Below are positions 52,584 to 61,116 of a DNA stretch of 64,000 nt, in pieces. Each line of letters opens with the position of its first letter. Positions within the stretch are counted from its first letter, which is position 1. The position numbers were made by a program, and so were the translations under genes. Under the pieces are notes generated by a model, which had not been told where the DNA came from, did not search any database, and saw only the letters and a list, made by a program, of their open reading frames with translations. Source of the stretch: Fulvivirga ulvae (lineage in GTDB: Bacteria > Bacteroidota > Bacteroidia > Cytophagales > Cyclobacteriaceae); contig NZ_CP089981.1 of the NCBI RefSeq assembly GCF_021389975.1, positions 3,621,501-3,685,500 on the forward strand, written 5' to 3'.

Positions 52584-53219
52584 ATGATTACGGCAGTAAT
52601 AGCTGATACCCAGCCTTTGTATAGAGATGGATTGAAACTTCTTTTGCGCAATAGGAGAAAGGTAAAAGTGGTATCCGAAGCGGAAAATAGTGATGAACTA
52701 TGCAGGACTGTAGCTCAGCACCAGCCACAGCTGGTCATGCTGGATTATGATATCCCCGGACATTTTAGCATCAATGACATTGGCAACATCCGCAAGAACT
52801 CACCGGAAAGCAGCATCATCATAGTCTCGTCTGATCCTTGCAAAAAGAATATCAACCGCGTACTGGAGTCAGGAGTGGAGAGCTACATCACCAAAGAGTG
52901 CAATAAAGAGCAGGTGTTAAGGGCAATAGAGACCGTAGCTCGTGGAGAGAAATTTTTCTGTCATAAAGTACTCGAAGTTTTGCTGGAAAAGCGGGTAAAC
53001 CCTGTGGCCTCTCTGGCTAGCAGGGTTCCGGAGCTGACAGAAAGGGAAATGGAAGTGACCAGGTACATAGGAGCCGGGAAGAAACCCTTCGAAATAGCCG
53101 AAGAATTTTCCATCAGTATACACACTGTGCGTACCCATCTCAAAAACATCATGAAAAAGCTCAACCTCACATCAACCAGCGATCTGGTTTTATACGCCAT
53201 CAACAACCGCATCATGTAA
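52584..53219 (+). CDS. NarL/FixJ-type response regulator
   Basis: A 211-aa two-domain regulator. The receiver domain carries VIADTQPLYRDGL (acidic pocket) and the phosphoacceptor Asp in VMLDYDIPGHFS; the switch Lys is in SYITKECNKEQV. The C-terminal LuxR helix-turn-helix is LTEREMEVTRYIGAGKKPFE and ISIHTVRTHLKNIMKKL. Its cognate kinase is not visible. It lies between the protease cluster (divergent) and the siderophore region; which of these it controls is unclear. Confidence 0.92.
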   Translation: MITAVIADTQPLYRDGLKLLLRNRRKVKVVSEAENSDELCRTVAQHQPQLVMLDYDIPGHFSINDIGNIRKNSPESSIIIVSSDPCKKNINRVLESGVESYITKECNKEQVLRAIETVARGEKFFCHKVLEVLLEKRVNPVASLASRVPELTEREMEVTRYIGAGKKPFEIAEEFSISIHTVRTHLKNIMKKLNLTSTSDLVLYAINNRIM

Positions 53220-53269
53220 TGTATGCAGACAGTTCTGTAAAGAGATAGTTCTGTCAGGGCAGCAGAGAT

Positions 53270-53289
53270 GATCTGTCAGGGGACAGATC
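53270..53289. repeat. Short palindrome, family TCTGTC...GACAGA, copy A
   Basis: GATCTGTC, loop AGGG, GACAGATC: 8-bp perfect arms. The flanks (AGATGATC before, ATGGAGATGAGA after) are shared with copy B at 53623, so the repeat unit is longer than the hairpin. Confidence 0.75.
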
Positions 53290-53622
53290 ATGGAGATGAG
53301 ATGAAAATCAAAAGCATACCTCACCCTTAATCTATTAGGTTAGGGCGTCACTTCACAGGCCAGCTTATTTTGTCCATACAGGACAATCTGATCTAAATGA
53401 TTATTTCAACAAATATTTAATCCTACGGGATTGTTGTAGGAAAGACCCGAAATCTCTTTTAAACGATAAGACTGAATAGTGTCCTGTAAGGACATAAATA
53501 ATTTATAGGAAAACGAAAAAGCAAACCTGTGCCATAGGAACGTCTTGAATAGAACACAACCCTTTCTGGTACCGCAGTGTTGCCGGACGAAACATTGCGC
53601 AGGTACTGAACATGCAGTAGAT

Positions 53623-53640
53623 GATCTGTCAGGGACAGAT
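53623..53640. repeat. Short palindrome, family TCTGTC...GACAGA, copy B
   Basis: GATCTGTC, loop AGG, GACAGAT, with flanking text like copy A (AGATGATC before, TATGGATGAGAG after). One base of the loop and one of the arm differ from copy A. Confidence 0.75.
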
Positions 53641-53755
53641 TATGGATGAGAGGAGATGCTTTTTCTCGGCAGAATTGCTGCCGTGATATATACTCCTTTC
53701 TAGTTCCCTGCATGTTCTGTCTTTCAAAATTTCAAAAGAACACAACTACCTCTCC

Positions 53756-53771
53756 TCTGTCAGGGGACAGA
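53756..53771. repeat. Short palindrome, family TCTGTC...GACAGA, copy C
   Basis: TCTGTC, loop AGGG, GACAGA; the hairpin core is identical to copy A, but the flanks differ. Confidence 0.7.
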
Positions 53772-54085
53772 ATACAAGCACCTTATATAAAACAGGTCAG
53801 ACATCAAACCTGATCTCTTATTTCCCAGTAGAGTTTCTAGAAGAGCTCGAATAGGATTCTACTGTATTTTTAATTATGGCAGAAAGTAGTTAAATCTTCC
53901 TGCCCTGTGTGTCCCCCGACAGAATGCCACTTCAAACCAATTCCCTTCATCTACCCAATTTTAGGTAGATAAATACCTCAAATTGGCTAGCTGTTCCTAC
54001 CTCATAAAATACCCTAAAAATACGCTATTTGCGGGATTGTCCGCCCTTCACATTGCCGATACATTTGCAGCATGAATTTCCTTAT

Positions 54086-54100
54086 TTAGAATTATTCTAA
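54086..54100. promoter_or_regulatory. Candidate Fur box of the siderophore operon
   Basis: TTAGAAT-T-ATTCTAA is a perfect 7-1-7 palindrome 67 bp upstream of the decarboxylase start codon. It has the same symmetry as the Fur-box core (TGATAATnATTATCA), and the following genes are an iron-uptake pathway, so Fur repression is likely. The sequence match to known Bacteroidota Fur sites was not tested. Confidence 0.6.
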
Positions 54101-54167
54101 TTAAGGAAATTGTAAATGCCTTATTCTTAGAACTTTAGCTAAACTAACTATAAACCAATGTCTTGCC

Positions 54168-55706
54168 ATGAATTTTGAAAAAAACGACACCGCACTACTG
54201 GATCAGATTATCCGGAGTACGAGTAACAAGTACTTTTTTAATGATCTGCCGGAGAATAAATTTTTGTACCAAAAGAGCATCCACGAAGCCACCAATGCCG
54301 TGGTAAACCACCTTGAGTCACGCGATACACCTTTCACCGGAGTTTCGGTGGAGGCCATTGAGCAAAGGTTTGAAAAGATATTTCTGGATGCAGAAGAAAA
54401 CCTGACACTCAATGAGACCCTCGAGGAGCTAAAAGAGCTGTACCTCAATGATGCCATTAACTTCCATCATAACAAGTATGTAGCGCACCTCAATTGCCCT
54501 GTGCTTATACCGGCCCTGGCAGCGGAAGTGATCATCAGCTCCATCAACACTTCTATGGATACCTGGGATCAAAGCATCGGAGGTACTTTTGTAGAGCTTA
54601 AGCTGATCAACTGGACACTTGACCACATGGGCTACCCTGCCGATGCGGATGGTATTTTTACAAGTGGAGGCACCCAGTCTAACCTGATGGGACTTTTGCT
54701 GGCCAGAGATCAGTTTATTAAAACCCATTATGCAGTAGACCCTAAAATGCAGGGGCTGCCGGCCGAAGCTTCCAAATTCAGGATCTTTTGCAGTGAAGTC
54801 AGTCATTTCAGCCTTAAGAAAAACGCGAGCCTTCTTGGGTTAGGTCAAAATTCCATTATTCCGGTGGCTGTTGACCACCACTACAGGATGGGTATGTCGG
54901 CATTAGGGCAGGCCATTGAAATTGAAAGGGCCAAGGGCAATATTGCCATTGCTGTGGTAGGTACTGCCGGCACCACTGACACGGGAGCTATTGACCCTTT
55001 GGCGGAGATAGCTGCGATAGCGCAGCAGTATGGTATGTGGTTTCACGTAGATGCTGCCTACGGAGGAGGCTTATTGTTAAGCGATAAGCATAAGCGCAAG
55101 TTAAAAGGGTTGGAACTTTCTGATTCTGCTACCATTGACTATCACAAAACCTACTTCCAGCCGGTTAGCTCCAGTGCATTTTTTATGAGGAATAAGAAGT
55201 ATGTCGATCACATAAAATATCATGCTGATTATCTGAATTCCAAAGAACAGGAGGATGAGGGCATCCCCAACATGGTGAAGAAATCGATACAAACCACCCG
55301 TCGTTTTGATGCCCTGAAGTTATGGCTGACGTTGCGGGTTATGGGGCGGAAGCGTTTGGGGCAATACATTGATGACATTATACAACTTGCCCAGGACACG
55401 GCCATGTCACTACGTACATCAGGGGATTTTGAAGTGCTGAACCAGCCGGAGATCAGCGCCATTCTTTTCAGGTATCAGCCTTTTCAAAAAGGCAAGGCCC
55501 TTACCGAAGAGCAGTTATCGAGGCTCAATGCCTACATCAGAAAGGCCATGTTCCAGGAGGGCGAAGCTTTGATAGCCAGCACAAAAGTAAATGGATCCGT
55601 TTATTTGAAATTCACGCTCCTTAATCCGCTTACTACCATCCAGGACATGGAGGAGATCATTCAAATCATTAAAAAACACGGACAAGAATTCTTTAGAAAT
55701 AACTAA
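54168..55706 (+). CDS. PLP-dependent (group II) amino-acid decarboxylase, siderophore precursor
   Basis: A 512-aa pyridoxal-phosphate decarboxylase, probably acting on lysine or ornithine to give cadaverine or putrescine for siderophore assembly (as DesA-type enzymes do). The PLP lysine is in TIDYHKTYFQPVSSS (Lys327), the cofactor Asp in WFHVDAAYGG (Asp295), and SGGTQSNLMGLL holds the phosphate. It opens the siderophore operon behind the Fur-like palindrome; the hydroxylase gene starts two bases after its stop. The choice of lysine versus ornithine or diaminobutyrate cannot be read directly. Confidence 0.92.
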   Translation: MNFEKNDTALLDQIIRSTSNKYFFNDLPENKFLYQKSIHEATNAVVNHLESRDTPFTGVSVEAIEQRFEKIFLDAEENLTLNETLEELKELYLNDAINFHHNKYVAHLNCPVLIPALAAEVIISSINTSMDTWDQSIGGTFVELKLINWTLDHMGYPADADGIFTSGGTQSNLMGLLLARDQFIKTHYAVDPKMQGLPAEASKFRIFCSEVSHFSLKKNASLLGLGQNSIIPVAVDHHYRMGMSALGQAIEIERAKGNIAIAVVGTAGTTDTGAIDPLAEIAAIAQQYGMWFHVDAAYGGGLLLSDKHKRKLKGLELSDSATIDYHKTYFQPVSSSAFFMRNKKYVDHIKYHADYLNSKEQEDEGIPNMVKKSIQTTRRFDALKLWLTLRVMGRKRLGQYIDDIIQLAQDTAMSLRTSGDFEVLNQPEISAILFRYQPFQKGKALTEEQLSRLNAYIRKAMFQEGEALIASTKVNGSVYLKFTLLNPLTTIQDMEEIIQIIKKHGQEFFRNN

Positions 55707-55708
55707 CC

Positions 55709-57049
55709 ATGACATCAACAAAAACATACGACTTTGCCGCTATTGGCGTAGGGCCGTTTAATCTTGGTCTGGCCTGTCTTACTGAGCCTATTGAAGACCT
55801 TAACGGCATATTTCTGGATAAAAGGGAATCATTTAACTGGCATCCGGGCATGTTGCTGGAAAACACCACGCTGCAGATTCCTTTTATGGCAGACCTGGTT
55901 ACACTGGCAGACCCTACAAACCCATACAGCTTTCTCAATTACATCAAGGAGCAGGGCAGGATCTATTCATTTTATATAAGGGAAAACTTCCTGCTGCTTC
56001 GAAATGAATATAATCAGTACTGCCAATGGGTAATCAGCAAGCTCCCTAACATTGTATTTAACACCGACGTTCAGCAGATCACCTATGATGAGCAGTCGCA
56101 ATGCTACCAGGTGCAGACGCTCTGCACTAAAACCGGTGACCTCAAAACATATAATGCCAGGAAACTGGTACTGGGAACAGGTACGGTACCCTACATTCCT
56201 GGCTGCTGTAACGAACTCATGGGCAAGGCTGTACATTCCGCCTCTTATCTCAACCATAAAAAGAAGCTGCAAGGCAAAAAGTCAATTACTATTCTGGGTA
56301 GCGGACAGAGTGCGGCGGAGATTTTTTATGACCTGCTTCAGGAAATTGATGTTTATGGGTACGAGCTCAACTGGATCACCCGGTCACCACGCTTTTTTCC
56401 GTTGGAATATAGCAAGCTGACTCTCGAAATGACCTCGCCTGATTATGTCGATTATTTCTATGAACTACCCGTCGAGCGCAGGGATAAGCTGGTAAAAGAG
56501 CAGCAGAACCTGTACAAGGGGATCAATTTTGATTTGATTGGCGACATATATAACCTGCTTTATACCAAACGACTTACTCACGATATAAAGGTTGGGTTGA
56601 GAACGAATTCGGAACTGACAAAGGCTACCTTTAATGAGGTCTCCGGCAGCTTTGAGCTTGAAGTTTGTCAACGCGAAATCAATAAACATTATCGTTTGGA
56701 TACTGAAGGTCTGGTTTTGGCAACAGGCTATACTTATCGTACGCCGGCATTTGTAGAAGGTATTCGTGACAGGATAAAGTGGGATGCCAGGGGCAGATAT
56801 GATGTGCACCGCGACTACAGCATCGATAAACATAACAGTGAAATTTATGTGCAGAATGCTGAGCTCCATACGCACGGCTTTGTGACACCGGACCTGGGGA
56901 TGGCCTGCTATCGCAATTCGCATATCATCAGGTCGCTGACAGGTAAAGATCATTACCCGATTGAGCAGAGAATTGCATTTCAGCAGTTTGGAGTAAATGC
57001 AGAAGAGGAAATTAGCATGGTACAAACGGAACTTGTGGAACAGCCATGA
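55709..57049 (+). CDS. Lysine/diamine N-hydroxylase (siderophore flavin monooxygenase)
   Basis: A 446-aa FAD/NADPH-dependent N-hydroxylating monooxygenase (IucD/DesB type). The FAD motif is AAIGVGPFNLGLAC, the substrate/NADPH motif LVTLADPTNPYSFLNYIK, the NADPH Rossmann ILGSGQSAAEIF and the C-terminal LATGYTYRTP. It converts the primary amine of the diamine or lysine to a hydroxylamine, the precursor of the hydroxamate. It follows the decarboxylase by two bases and its stop overlaps the exporter gene by four bases. Confidence 0.95.
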   Translation: MTSTKTYDFAAIGVGPFNLGLACLTEPIEDLNGIFLDKRESFNWHPGMLLENTTLQIPFMADLVTLADPTNPYSFLNYIKEQGRIYSFYIRENFLLLRNEYNQYCQWVISKLPNIVFNTDVQQITYDEQSQCYQVQTLCTKTGDLKTYNARKLVLGTGTVPYIPGCCNELMGKAVHSASYLNHKKKLQGKKSITILGSGQSAAEIFYDLLQEIDVYGYELNWITRSPRFFPLEYSKLTLEMTSPDYVDYFYELPVERRDKLVKEQQNLYKGINFDLIGDIYNLLYTKRLTHDIKVGLRTNSELTKATFNEVSGSFELEVCQREINKHYRLDTEGLVLATGYTYRTPAFVEGIRDRIKWDARGRYDVHRDYSIDKHNSEIYVQNAELHTHGFVTPDLGMACYRNSHIIRSLTGKDHYPIEQRIAFQQFGVNAEEEISMVQTELVEQP

Positions 57050-58227
57050 TGAATCTCCGTTTTTTTCTTATCGCAATGACCTTACTGGCCGTGGTCAGTG
57101 ATGCTATGCTCATGCCTTTTTATCCCCAGTTTTTTGAGGAGACGTTTGGCATGAGTAACCCGCAGCATGTGGGTTACTACATTGCCGCCACGTGTTTCAC
57201 TGTAATGTTTGCTTTTCCGTTTTGGGCCTGGGTGGCCAGGCGGGTGCGGGAGCTCAACCTGCTGGTATGGACACAATTGCTCGCCGGGCTGCTCTGCATT
57301 TATTGTTACTGGACTCAAAGCCTTGTAGAGTTTTGGATAGTTTCCCTTTCAATGATCGTTTTTAAGGGCAGCTACCTGCTCATCTATCCGTATGTGATGA
57401 GTCTGGAGAAGGAAGGTAATTATTCAGGCACTATCGGTCTGTTGTCTGTAATTGTTCACTTCGGAAGTATACTGGGGGCTATTTTGGGCGGGTACGTGGT
57501 TGATCTGTACAACCCTCGAAACCTGTTTCTGATCATGGCGATTGGTGATTTTGTTCAGATGGCTGTAAGCTTCTTCCTGATCAAAAGCAGCCGGTTCGAT
57601 ACCACTCGTACTCACGAAGAGGATGACAAAGCAACAGAGAGCTCTCCACTGATGCCGAACGGGTTCATTTTTAAGCTGGGTATGATTACGCTTGTTTTTT
57701 ATTTCAGCGCTTTTCTTATCCGTCCGTTTTTCTCGCTGTACTGGGAGTCGATATCGATTTATGATTCTGAAATAGTATCAGGCTTTGTTTATGCCATACC
57801 TGGAGTGGTAGCGCTTTTTGCTCTTTGGCTGAGCTACAGACAAAAGCAATCTGATAATAGCTACAAGGGCATCGTGCCGGCTATGCTGTTGGGGCTTGCC
57901 GGGCTGTTTTTGCAATCAGCCCCAAGTGACCTGGTGGTGTTCCTGGGACGGTTTGTTTACGGCTGGGCCATGTACCATGCCGTGGTGAAATACGATGTGC
58001 TGCTTTTTGAACTAAGTACGCCGAAGTCATATGCCACGGACTACAGCAAGATCCATTTTTTTCAAAACCTGGGGGTTCTGATCGCTTCATTCTCTGCGGG
58101 GATATTGGTAGACCATCACGGTTTGCAAATGCCATTCTTTGTAGCCGCCGCAGGCTTTGTAGTCACCCTGCTGGCATACTATTTCAGCTTTAGGTCAAAA
58201 ATATCACTGGCACAAACATCTACCTGA
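57046..58227 (+). CDS. MFS transporter, putative siderophore exporter
   Basis: A 393-aa major facilitator with about twelve TM helices. The N-terminal half reads MLMPFYPQFFEETFGMSNPQ, then MFAFPFWAWVARRVREL, a variant of the MFS GxxxD(R/K)xGR loop. It sits between the hydroxylase (4-nt overlap) and acyltransferase genes, a common exporter position in siderophore operons (AlcS/IucX-type), so it most likely exports the finished siderophore. Confidence 0.88.
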   Translation: MMNLRFFLIAMTLLAVVSDAMLMPFYPQFFEETFGMSNPQHVGYYIAATCFTVMFAFPFWAWVARRVRELNLLVWTQLLAGLLCIYCYWTQSLVEFWIVSLSMIVFKGSYLLIYPYVMSLEKEGNYSGTIGLLSVIVHFGSILGAILGGYVVDLYNPRNLFLIMAIGDFVQMAVSFFLIKSSRFDTTRTHEEDDKATESSPLMPNGFIFKLGMITLVFYFSAFLIRPFFSLYWESISIYDSEIVSGFVYAIPGVVALFALWLSYRQKQSDNSYKGIVPAMLLGLAGLFLQSAPSDLVVFLGRFVYGWAMYHAVVKYDVLLFELSTPKSYATDYSKIHFFQNLGVLIASFSAGILVDHHGLQMPFFVAAAGFVVTLLAYYFSFRSKISLAQTST

Positions 58228-58244
58228 TTTGAAACAACCAGAAT

Positions 58245-58847
58245 ATGAAAACAGCACAAGAAATACATAACATTCCCACCGGTGAAAGGGAGATAATCTT
58301 TGCTAGAGAGATGGGGAATATTGGAATGGTAACACTTTCTCCTCTGAAAATAGAGGAGGATACATCTCTGATCCATGATTGGGTCAACCGCGACTATGCG
58401 AAGTACTGGATGATGCAAAATACATCTCTTGAAGATGTACGCCGGGAGTACGAAAGGCTTTTGACTTATTCGGAAATTTTTATAGGAACTGTAAATGGCA
58501 AACCTTCATTTCTGATGGAAAAGTACAAGACATCAGATGAAGTCATCGGCAGACACTATCGTGTGGAACCCGGTGACTATGGCATGCACATACTAGTAGC
58601 TCCGGCCGATAAGCCCATTACAAATTTCACCTGGTATATTTTCAGGTTCATCATGACCTTTTTATTCACCGACGAGCGGGTAAAGCGTGTGGTGGTGGAG
58701 CCGGATGAAAGGAACCATAAAATACACGGGCTCAACAGGAGGGCAGGATTTGAGTACGAACGTACGGTAAAGCTGCCCCATAAAACGGCGTGTCTGGCCT
58801 TTTGTAATTATGAACAGTTCAGTCAGGCCATTAAAAACCAACCTTGA
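58245..58847 (+). CDS. Siderophore-type N-acyltransferase (AlcB/IucB-like GNAT)
   Basis: A 200-aa acyltransferase of the siderophore-associated GNAT family. Landmarks are DTSLIHDWVNRDYAKYWMM, FLMEKYKTSDEVIGRHYRVE, GDYGMHILVAPA and VEPDERNHKIHGLNRRAGF, all conserved in IucB/AlcB/DesC. It adds an acyl group (acetyl or succinyl) from its CoA ester to the hydroxylamine made by the preceding gene, giving a hydroxamate. It is 17 nt downstream of the exporter and 19 nt upstream of the synthetase. Confidence 0.93.
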   Translation: MKTAQEIHNIPTGEREIIFAREMGNIGMVTLSPLKIEEDTSLIHDWVNRDYAKYWMMQNTSLEDVRREYERLLTYSEIFIGTVNGKPSFLMEKYKTSDEVIGRHYRVEPGDYGMHILVAPADKPITNFTWYIFRFIMTFLFTDERVKRVVVEPDERNHKIHGLNRRAGFEYERTVKLPHKTACLAFCNYEQFSQAIKNQP

Positions 58848-58866
58848 ATTTAAAAATATATTAAAA

Positions 58867-60702
58867 ATGAAAGATATTAATTTCTCACCGGAATCGGCCG
58901 TTAGCCATCTAAAACTTAAGGTGTGGGAGAAAGTGAACAGGCTTCATATAAAAAAAGCCATAAGTGAATTTGCCCATGAGCTTTTAATTACTCCGGAATT
59001 ACAGCATCAGCATGAAGATACGGGGCATTACATACTCCGGGCAGACCATGGTAACGTAGAATACAGCTTCAAAGCGCAAAAACTACACCTGGATCACTGG
59101 CATATTGATGAGGCATCTATCGAAAAGGTAATTGACGGGCAGGCAGTAACTCTTGATTCGTTAAAGTTTATTACCGAGTTCAGGGACAGCCTCGGCATTC
59201 CTGCTGAAATGCTGCCTACCTACATGGAAGAGATCAGCAGCACCTTGTATGGGGCGGCCTATATGCACACCAAAAAGCAGTTAAGTGCGTGTGAATTGAC
59301 AGTCGCAGAATATCAGGATATCGAGCATGCTATGACAGCCGGTCATCCTTGCTTTGTTGCTAACAATGGCCGTATTGGTTTTGATGCTTCTGACTATCAG
59401 GCTTATGCCCCCGAAGCCGGTGCCCCGGTAAAATTGATATGGGTTGCTGCCCATAAAAGCAGGGCGGATTATGCAGGAATAGAAAGGCTGCCTTATGAAG
59501 CTCTGATCATCCGGGAGCTTGGAGCGGATACTCTGGGGAAATTCAGTGCTATTCTGCAAGAAAAGGGACTGAATAAAGCAGATTATTATTTTATGCCTGT
59601 CCATCCCTGGCAGTGGTTTAACAAGCTCGTACATATTTTTGCCGCTGATATTGCCTCAAACCTGCTGGTGTGCCTGGGCTATGCTTCTGACGAATACCTG
59701 GCGCAGCAGTCAATAAGGACTTTTTATAATATCACCAACCCTGAAAAGCATTACACCAAAACTGCATTATCTATTCTCAATATGGGCTTTATGCGAGGCT
59801 TGTCCCCTTACTACATGAGCAGCACACCGGCCATTATGGAGTGGATAACAGAGCGACTGGCAGGTGATGCCTACCTTGCTGCGAAAGGGTTTACCATGTT
59901 GGGCGAAGTGGCTTCGGTAGGGTATCGCAACCACTATTATGAAGAGCTGGGCAGAAGCCTGGCCTACAATAAAATGCTGTCTGCACTATGGCGCGAAAGT
60001 CCGGCCACGGTACTCCAATCAGGACAAAAATTGATGACCATGGCAGCATTGCTCCATATCGATACGGAAGGGGCTGCGCTTGTACCTCAACTGATCATGT
60101 CAAGCGGGCTGGATATTGACGAATGGCTGACCAGGTACCTGGATTGCTACATGAGTCCGCTGCTACATTGCTTCTATGAATATGATATGGTGTTTATGCC
60201 TCACGGAGAAAACCTGATATTGATCCTTGAAAATAACATACCGGTAAAAGCCATTATGAAGGACATCACGGAAGAAGTAGTGGTGCTGAGTCCTGATGTG
60301 ATATTGCCTGAGAAAGCGCAGAGGCTATATGCCCCTACACCTGAAGATGTCAAGCTGCTATCCATCTTTACTGATGTATTTGACTGTTTTTTCAGGTTTT
60401 TATCTGCCATTCTTGTAGAACATGCACAATACGATGAAGAGAGGTTTTGGAACCTGGTGGCACAATGCATCCAAAATTACCAGGATGCACATCCTCATTT
60501 GATTAACAAATTTGAGCAATATGACCTCTTCGCACCCGAGTTTACACGCTCATGCCTTAATCGATTGCAGTTGAGAAATAATCAGCAAATGGTAGACCTG
60601 GCTAACCCCAGCAATAACCTGCAATTTTTCGGAACATTAAAAAACCCTGTAGCAACGTACAAAAGGGCCGGTGCTGAAGCGGTTGAGCCAATGAGAACAT
60701 AA
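58867..60702 (+). CDS. IucA/IucC-family NRPS-independent siderophore synthetase
   Basis: A 611-aa NIS synthetase. The ATG at 58867 (MKDINFSPESAVSHLKLK) is chosen; an earlier in-frame ATG lies inside the acyltransferase gene. Landmarks are HPCFVANNGRIGF (about residue 155), MPVHPWQWFNKL, YTKTALSILNMGFMRGLSPY, FMPHGENLILI and AIMKDITEEVV. It adenylates a carboxylate and joins it to an amine or hydroxylamine. With a lone acyltransferase and decarboxylase, a DesD-like oligomerising and macrocyclising reaction (desferrioxamine/bisucaberin/putrebactin type) is the best guess. Confidence 0.95.
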   Translation: MKDINFSPESAVSHLKLKVWEKVNRLHIKKAISEFAHELLITPELQHQHEDTGHYILRADHGNVEYSFKAQKLHLDHWHIDEASIEKVIDGQAVTLDSLKFITEFRDSLGIPAEMLPTYMEEISSTLYGAAYMHTKKQLSACELTVAEYQDIEHAMTAGHPCFVANNGRIGFDASDYQAYAPEAGAPVKLIWVAAHKSRADYAGIERLPYEALIIRELGADTLGKFSAILQEKGLNKADYYFMPVHPWQWFNKLVHIFAADIASNLLVCLGYASDEYLAQQSIRTFYNITNPEKHYTKTALSILNMGFMRGLSPYYMSSTPAIMEWITERLAGDAYLAAKGFTMLGEVASVGYRNHYYEELGRSLAYNKMLSALWRESPATVLQSGQKLMTMAALLHIDTEGAALVPQLIMSSGLDIDEWLTRYLDCYMSPLLHCFYEYDMVFMPHGENLILILENNIPVKAIMKDITEEVVVLSPDVILPEKAQRLYAPTPEDVKLLSIFTDVFDCFFRFLSAILVEHAQYDEERFWNLVAQCIQNYQDAHPHLINKFEQYDLFAPEFTRSCLNRLQLRNNQQMVDLANPSNNLQFFGTLKNPVATYKRAGAEAVEPMRT

Positions 60703-60840
60703 GCAGGAAGGTGATATTGAAGTGTTCAGTCTGGGGACAGAAAATGGGATGGAGGGCACATAAAATGAAGAGGAGAATCAAAATTGTCCGTAAGGGAAAC
60801 GAATCTGGATTTGAGACCCCAAAGCCAATAATGAGCAAAA

Positions 60841-60866
60841 TCTTTCAGAATAAAGGTTCTGAAAGA
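60841..60866. terminator. Perfect 10-bp hairpin
   Basis: TCTTTCAGAA, loop TAAAGG, TTCTGAAAGA: perfect arms, 139 nt past the synthetase stop. It is not followed by a T-run, so it may be a 3' mRNA stabiliser or a weak terminator. Confidence 0.5.
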
Positions 60867-60879
60867 GCTTAACGCTTAT

Positions 60880-60935
60880 AGCCCCGGGCGCCCGCGCTAA
60901 AGCTTCGAGCGGCAGCATGGTGTAGCCCGGGTTTT
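60880..60935. repeat. GC-rich element with paired CCCGGG sites
   Basis: This segment has AGCCCCGGGCGCCC at its left end and TAGCCCGGGTTTT at its right end, with a central GC-rich text. Its base composition is far above the surroundings, and it resembles REP-type intergenic elements. Only one copy is in the window. Confidence 0.4.
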
Positions 60936-61018
60936 AAAAACAAAAAATTGCAGCATAGTAGACCTAAATACAAGGCTTTTGGTACACACTGGTAACTGGA
61001 ATGTTCATACAGGCTGAT

Positions 61019-61042
61019 GTTCTGTCAGGGGAGGGACAGAAC
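61019..61042. repeat. Short palindrome, family TCTGTC...GACAGA, copy D
   Basis: GTTCTGTC, loop AGGGGAGG, GACAGAAC. The arms are 8 bp and perfect; the loop is longer than in the copies upstream of the siderophore operon. Confidence 0.7.
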
Positions 61043-61116
61043 ATTGGAATTACAAAAAATCAAATAATCCAAAATACAACCTAATTCAATCTAAAACATC
61101 TAAAACTACAATTGAA

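Larger units (their letters stand above)
53220..54085. other. Long intergenic region with several palindromes
   Basis: This ~870-bp stretch has no supported gene. It is rich in short hairpins: three copies of the TCTGTC...GACAGA family (listed separately), a TTGTCC...GGACAA dyad near 53370 and other partial copies near 53251 and 53912. It leads into the promoter region of the siderophore operon. An 84-codon minus-strand frame inside it is not supported. Confidence 0.6.
60703..61116. other. Gap after the siderophore operon with hairpins
   Basis: No gene is supported in this ~410-bp region. It contains a perfect hairpin (60841-60866), a GC-rich CCCGGG-bearing segment (60880-60935) and one more copy of the TCTGTC...GACAGA family (61019-61042). 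The promoter of the next gene must lie in its last ~70 bp. Confidence 0.55.

Noticed and set aside
53459..53713. 84-codon minus-strand reading frame in the region before the siderophore operon
   Set aside because: Low-complexity translation with no family pattern or ribosome site; it runs through palindromic repeats.
53220..54085. Possible CRISPR array
   Set aside because: The repeats are short palindromes at irregular spacings without uniform spacers, and no cas genes are present.
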